Assembly (NCBI GenBank): GCA_002482005.1
Contig: DLFD01000013.1
Coordinates: forward strand, 1-26,585
Direction: 5' to 3'
DNA from: Lachnospiraceae bacterium UBA7729
GTDB taxonomy: Bacteria; Bacillota; Clostridia; Lachnospirales; Lachnospiraceae
Length of the DNA: 26,585 bases
Part shown: positions 23,573 to 26,585 of the stretch, in pieces
Layout of the letters: the number at the start of each line of letters is the position of its first letter
Position numbering within the stretch: the stretch's first letter is position 1
Made by a program: the position numbers and the translations under genes
Notes under the pieces: generated by a model
The model's input: the letters and a program-made list of their open reading frames with translations, nothing else
Databases searched by the model: none
What the model was told of the DNA's origin: nothing

Positions 23573-23889
23573 CAAAGACCTGTGGTGCCGGACGATGACG
23601 GAGGCAGACAGTATGGTACTATGTCGTGTACATGGGACCGGTCGTCCAGGAGATAACCGCGAATGCGGAGGCGGTGCGCCGGCACCCGAAAGCGAAAGCG
23701 GCGCAGGAGAGAATGCTTCCGGGGCAGAAGCGGCGCAGGAGAGAATGCTTCCGGGGCAGAAGCCGGAGACACGGTTTCGGGCAGCGCAGTTTCGGCCAGT
23801 ACAGCGCAATTGAAGGGCGAATCTGGAAACAGAATAGAAGATTTGAATAATGAATCGCAATGCTATGATACAAGATTTGTTCAACTGTC
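23573..23889. other. Gene-poor stretch with possible decayed coding DNA
   Basis: About 320 bases without a supportable gene. One frame from ~23596 reads VWYYVVYMGPVVQEITANA then EAVRRHPKAK, which looks protein-like and could be the stump of a lost gene, but its downstream part runs into the 32-bp repeats in an arginine-rich frame and has no recognisable family. Confidence 0.3.
23697..23763. repeat. Exact tandem duplication of a 32-bp unit
   Basis: The unit begins AGCGGCGCAGGAGAGAATG and ends CCGGGGCAGA; copies at 23697-23728 and 23729-23760 are identical, and a third starts with AGC. Since 32 is not a multiple of three it does not encode a protein repeat. Confidence 0.85.
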
Positions 23890-23917
23890 TTGACATGTGT
23901 TTAAGATATTTTATAAA
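23890..23917 (+). promoter_or_regulatory. Promoter of the oligopeptide transporter operon
   Basis: TTGACA (23890-23895), 16 bases, TATAAA (23912-23917), in a strongly AT-rich stretch, 65 bases before the start codon. The perfect -35 and the ribosome site AAAGGAGGG suggest strong expression. Confidence 0.7.
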
Positions 23918-23981
23918 AAAACTAAATATATAGTAAAAGTATCCATTGAAGCTAATATGTAAAAAGGAGGGAAAAGTTTTT

Positions 23982-24374
23982 ATGAAGAAGGCATTAGCTT
24001 TACTTGCAGCTGCAAGCATGACTGCTGGTCTGTTTGGCACAGCTGCATCAGCTGGAGAGGTCTCTTCCGACTTCCGTACTCTTGATGAGGCTCAGTATAA
24101 CACTGAATGCCAGGAAGTGTATGAGAAGGTTCTTGGAGATTTCAACACAGCATATTCTGAGGCGAAGGAAGCTGAGAATGTTTCTGAGAGATATGCCAAG
24201 ATGGCGGTCGCAGAGGCAAAGCTTCTTGAGTCGGGTGTATTTTTGCCGAACAAGACCAGAGGCGGTATGTATGCGATCTCCAGAACGGCTCCGTATACCG
24301 TATCATCTGTCTTATGGGGATCTGATTCTGACAGACAGACTACCGCGATCGCAGTAGACAAGCTCATCGCCTAG
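23982..24374 (+). CDS. Oligopeptide-binding protein, first part (signal peptide plus C-lobe-like segment), ends at in-frame TAG
   Basis: A 130-residue frame begins with a Sec signal (MKKALALLAAASMTAGLFG then TAASA, cleavage before GEV, no lipobox). It continues with EVYEKVLGDFNTAYSEAKEA, then RYAKMAVAEAKLLESGVFLP, RGGMYAISRTAPYT and AVDKLIA before TAG. In AmiA/AliA/OppA proteins this order (helical YEKYA-AWLI, VLPS-SRGG, RRTVPF, VQDKIVTTDEY) is the C-terminal end of the protein. Here it comes first. The next codons after TAG, in the same frame, read EDYMEMRAKYKELVG, matching the continuation DEYAKAREKWLKE of AliA. So TAG interrupts a homologous stretch rather than ending it. ATG at 23982 has AAAGGAGGG upstream; an earlier in-frame TTG at 23946 is rejected. 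Confidence 0.75.
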   Translation: MKKALALLAAASMTAGLFGTAASAGEVSSDFRTLDEAQYNTECQEVYEKVLGDFNTAYSEAKEAENVSERYAKMAVAEAKLLESGVFLPNKTRGGMYAISRTAPYTVSSVLWGSDSDRQTTAIAVDKLIA

Positions 24375-24383
24375 GAAGATTAT

Positions 24384-26105
24384 ATGGAGATGAGAGCGAA
24401 GTATAAAGAACTTGTCGGAACCGGCACCTATTATGACTGGGTCAAGCAGTATCTGACCGATAAGGGCTATGTCATCCAGGATAACTATGACACCGCTTAT
24501 ACATCTGATCCGAAGACCTGGGATGCACTTGCAACATCTCTGGAAGAGGATACCGAGAAGATCATCTTCACCTATGATGGTCTGATGGAATACGACGTTG
24601 AGAACGAGCTGCAGCCGGCATTGGCTGAAAGCTATGATGTTTCTGACGATGGCCTGACCTACACCTTCCATATCAGAAAGGGTGCAAAGTGGGTTGACCA
24701 GCAGGGCAGAGAGCTCGGCGAAGTCACGGCAGATGACTGGGTTGCAGCTATGCAGCACATGCTGGATTCCATGGGCGGCCTGGAATATCTGGTTGAGGGC
24801 GTCATCAAGGGTGCAAGCGAGTATATCGACGGCACCGATACCGACTTCGCTAATGTTGGTGTGAAGGCAGTCGATGACTATACTCTTGAGTACACACTTG
24901 AGCAGCCGACTTCCTACTTTACGACTATGCTCGGCTACAGCATCTTCGCTCCGATGAACAGGGCATATTATGAGTCTCTTGGCGGAAAGTTCGGTGCAGA
25001 GTATGATTCCGCAGACAACGGCACATACGGAACCTCTCCGGAGAACATCGCATACTGCGGACCGTATCTGGTAAGCTCCATGGTTGCCAACAACTCCATC
25101 ACCTTCACGGCTAACCCGTCTTACTGGAATCCGGACCGTGTACAGAACAAGACCATCACCTGTAAGTATAATGATGGCACTGATGTAACAAAGTCCTACA
25201 ATGATACCCTCTCCGGAGAGATCGATGGCGCGAGCCTGAATACCTCTACCATGGAGACTGCAAAGCAGGATGGAAACTTTGACAAGTATGCATATGTTTC
25301 CAACACAGAAGCGACTACCTTCTTTGACTCCTGGAACGTTAACCGTTACGCATTCGCAAACTACAACGATGAGACCAAGGTAGTATCTCCTAAGGACGGC
25401 CTGGAAGCAAACCGTGCGATCACGGCTCTGCGGAACCAGAACTTCCGTCTTGCTCTTGACTTCGCTGTTGACAGAGGCTCTGTCAATGCTCAGGTAACTG
25501 GTGAGGAACTGAAGCTTAACTCTCTTAGAAACTCCTACACACCGGCAACCTTCGTCAAGCTGGCAGAGGATGTAACCATTAAGATCGGTGACGAAGAGAA
25601 GACTTATCCGGCTGAGACGGTTTACGGACAGATCGTTCAGGATCAGCTTGATGCGGATGGCTATCCGATCAAAGCATATGATCCGGAAACTCCGGACGGA
25701 TCTGATGGCTACGATGGCTGGTACAGCGTTGATAACTGCAAGGCTTATCTTGACAAGGCTATTGAAGAACTCAAGGATGAGGGTGTAGAGATCTCTGCAG
25801 ATGCACCGATCCAGATCGACTATCCGTGCTTCTCAACAAACGAGAACTACAAGAACATGGGTAATGCATATAAGCAGTCTATTGAAGAGTCTACCGGCGG
25901 ACTGGTCGTTGTGAACCTTGTATCCTGCGAGACTCAGGATGACTGGCTGGCAGCTGGCTACACCTTCGATAACGGCTATGGCGGAAACTTCGATCTTTGC
26001 GATGTTTCCGGATGGGGCCCTGACTATGGTGATCCGTCTACCTATCTTGATACCTTCCTGCCGGATGGTGCCGGATATATGACGAAGATGATCGGCCTGT
26101 TCTAA
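24384..26105 (+). CDS. Oligopeptide-binding protein, main part (AmiA/OppA, SBP family 5), permuted
   Basis: This 573-residue frame is in phase with the preceding one and lies three codons after its TAG. It contains the normal N-terminal and central lobes of family-5 peptide-binding proteins: FTYDGLMEYDVENELQPALA, ESYDVSDDGLTYTFHIRKGA, VTADDWVAAMQHML, later CGPYLVSSMV, FRLALDFAVDR, and finally SGWGPDYGDPSTYLDTFLP. It stops at MTKMIGLF, about 120-150 residues before the point where relatives end; the missing part is found in front, at 23982-24374. Alone it has no signal peptide, so it would stay in the cytoplasm. AGGAAG, which includes the TAG, lies 5 bases before its first ATG and could allow re-initiation. 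With read-through the product would be 707 residues. Biased, uniform codon use suggests high expression. The permease of the same transporter follows. Confidence 0.8.
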   Translation: MEMRAKYKELVGTGTYYDWVKQYLTDKGYVIQDNYDTAYTSDPKTWDALATSLEEDTEKIIFTYDGLMEYDVENELQPALAESYDVSDDGLTYTFHIRKGAKWVDQQGRELGEVTADDWVAAMQHMLDSMGGLEYLVEGVIKGASEYIDGTDTDFANVGVKAVDDYTLEYTLEQPTSYFTTMLGYSIFAPMNRAYYESLGGKFGAEYDSADNGTYGTSPENIAYCGPYLVSSMVANNSITFTANPSYWNPDRVQNKTITCKYNDGTDVTKSYNDTLSGEIDGASLNTSTMETAKQDGNFDKYAYVSNTEATTFFDSWNVNRYAFANYNDETKVVSPKDGLEANRAITALRNQNFRLALDFAVDRGSVNAQVTGEELKLNSLRNSYTPATFVKLAEDVTIKIGDEEKTYPAETVYGQIVQDQLDADGYPIKAYDPETPDGSDGYDGWYSVDNCKAYLDKAIEELKDEGVEISADAPIQIDYPCFSTNENYKNMGNAYKQSIEESTGGLVVVNLVSCETQDDWLAAGYTFDNGYGGNFDLCDVSGWGPDYGDPSTYLDTFLPDGAGYMTKMIGLF

Positions 26106-26148
26106 AACAATATTAGGATCTGAAGATTTTTCACAACCAGACGTGTAT

Positions 26149-26174
26149 GGGGGCAGCGCTTCTGTGCTGCTCCC
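26149..26174 (+). terminator. Hairpin between peptide-binding protein and permease
   Basis: GGGGGCAGC (26149-26157) pairs with GCTGCTCCC (26166-26174) including one G-U pair; the loop is 8 bases. No T-run follows. As with the hairpin at 16995-17050, it probably adjusts the ratio of binding protein to permease mRNA. Confidence 0.5.
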
Positions 26175-26203
26175 TGTCGCGTCTTACGATATCGGGGAAG
26201 AGC

Positions 26204-26585
26204 ATGGGAAAATACTTACTGAAACGTGTGCTGCATGGCCTGTTTTCGGTCATAGTAGTCGTATTCCTTGTAATGCTTCTGATCTATTCGTTAATGAACC
26301 GTGACCTGGTATTTGCCCAGGACTCTACATTCTCGCATATCAGCAGCAACGCGAAGACAGTTTACAAGTATCAGAAGTGGGAAGAGTACGGCTATCTGGA
26401 TTATGTAACGTACGCAGATTATATTAATGATCTGAACCTGCAGGGAAAGCTGTCCGACGAGGAAAAAGAAGAGGCGATCAATCTTGGCCGAAGTGCGGAT
26501 AAGGACAGTGAGACCGTCAGGCAATATGTAGAAGAGTTTACAGATTATTATCAGTCAAGGGGCTGTTATGAAGTGACCTTTGTCA
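26204..26585 (+). CDS. Oligopeptide ABC transporter permease, AmiC/OppB type (partial)
   Basis: The first 127 codons of a permease cut by the window end. A basic start GKYLLKRVLHGLFS leads into one transmembrane helix (VIVVVFLVMLLIYSLM), then a long hydrophilic, acidic loop (about residues 36-127) with LVFAQDSTFSHIS, YKYQKWEEYGYLDYV and many Glu/Lys. Streptococcal AmiC has the same layout: a helix followed by a long outer loop with a KLIFKQD-like start and a GYIEYYD-like segment. This supports an Ami-type peptide importer. GGGGAAG lies 3 bases before ATG. The remaining transporter genes should follow outside the window. Confidence 0.85.
   Translation, partial: MGKYLLKRVLHGLFSVIVVVFLVMLLIYSLMNRDLVFAQDSTFSHISSNAKTVYKYQKWEEYGYLDYVTYADYINDLNLQGKLSDEEKEEAINLGRSADKDSETVRQYVEEFTDYYQSRGCYEVTFV

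Noticed and set aside
23697..23763. CRISPR array
   Set aside because: The 32-bp units are directly adjacent without spacers, and no cas gene is present.
24372..24374. General reassignment of TAG (for example pyrrolysine) in this genome
   Set aside because: TAG is the ordinary stop of the ATPase gene at 11242-11244, and no suppressor tRNA or pyl gene is visible. A local mutation is simpler, although rarity of TAG keeps the question open.

Overview
The window looks like chromosome of a Gram-positive anaerobe of the Clostridia, most probably a Lachnospiraceae-type gut or oral bacterium. The basis is the protein style: an OatA-like acyltransferase, an Ami/Opp-type oligopeptide transporter, a CD1871A-like CXXC protein next to a NapH-like ferredoxin, arginine deiminase, and Sec signal peptides of clostridial type. 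Most genes are on the + strand with good Shine-Dalgarno sites. No rRNA, tRNA, insertion sequence or CRISPR array is visible. Species identity is not determined.

Layout. (1) 1-371 is non-coding and holds hairpins, a dispersed palindromic repeat and a promoter with an ordered array of 11-bp blocks. (2) 372-6257 is a cell-envelope block: a membrane acyltransferase and a separate SGNH esterase (together the two halves of an OatA-type enzyme), an OmpR-type two-component system, and a membrane-anchored polysaccharide deacetylase. The acyltransferase and the deacetylase share the same promoter architecture, so the two-component system between them probably controls both (peptidoglycan O-acetylation and N-deacetylation, i.e. 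lysozyme-resistance chemistry). (3) 6341-8058 is a compact redox module: a thioredoxin-like lipoprotein, a 55-residue CXXC membrane protein and a membrane polyferredoxin. (4) 8059-11244 is an AT-richer accessory stretch: a VapBC-like toxin-antitoxin pair, the second copy of the dispersed repeat, an N-terminally truncated alpha/beta hydrolase, and an AAA/DUF4143 ATPase behind a promoter flanked by an 11-bp inverted repeat.

(5) 11364-14505 holds a cardiolipin synthase-like gene (minus strand) and an arginine deiminase with its own promoter and terminator. (6) 14709-21289 is an amino-sugar or related carbohydrate operon: permease, binding protein, permease, MBL-fold hydrolase, PfkB kinase and NagA, with remnants of an AraC regulator and perhaps of nagB squeezed between kinase and nagA. 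The transporter ATPase is not encoded here. (7) 21460-23572 carries a DAACS-family symporter and a TauE/SafE-type exporter. (8) 23982-26585 begins an oligopeptide transporter operon.

The most unusual object is the binding protein of that last operon. Its first ~120 residues after the signal peptide match what is normally the C-terminal end of AmiA/AliA/OppA proteins, and its reading frame stops just where that segment should begin. It therefore appears to be circularly permuted. It also carries an in-frame TAG inside the junction region, with recognisable homology continuing in the same frame on both sides.
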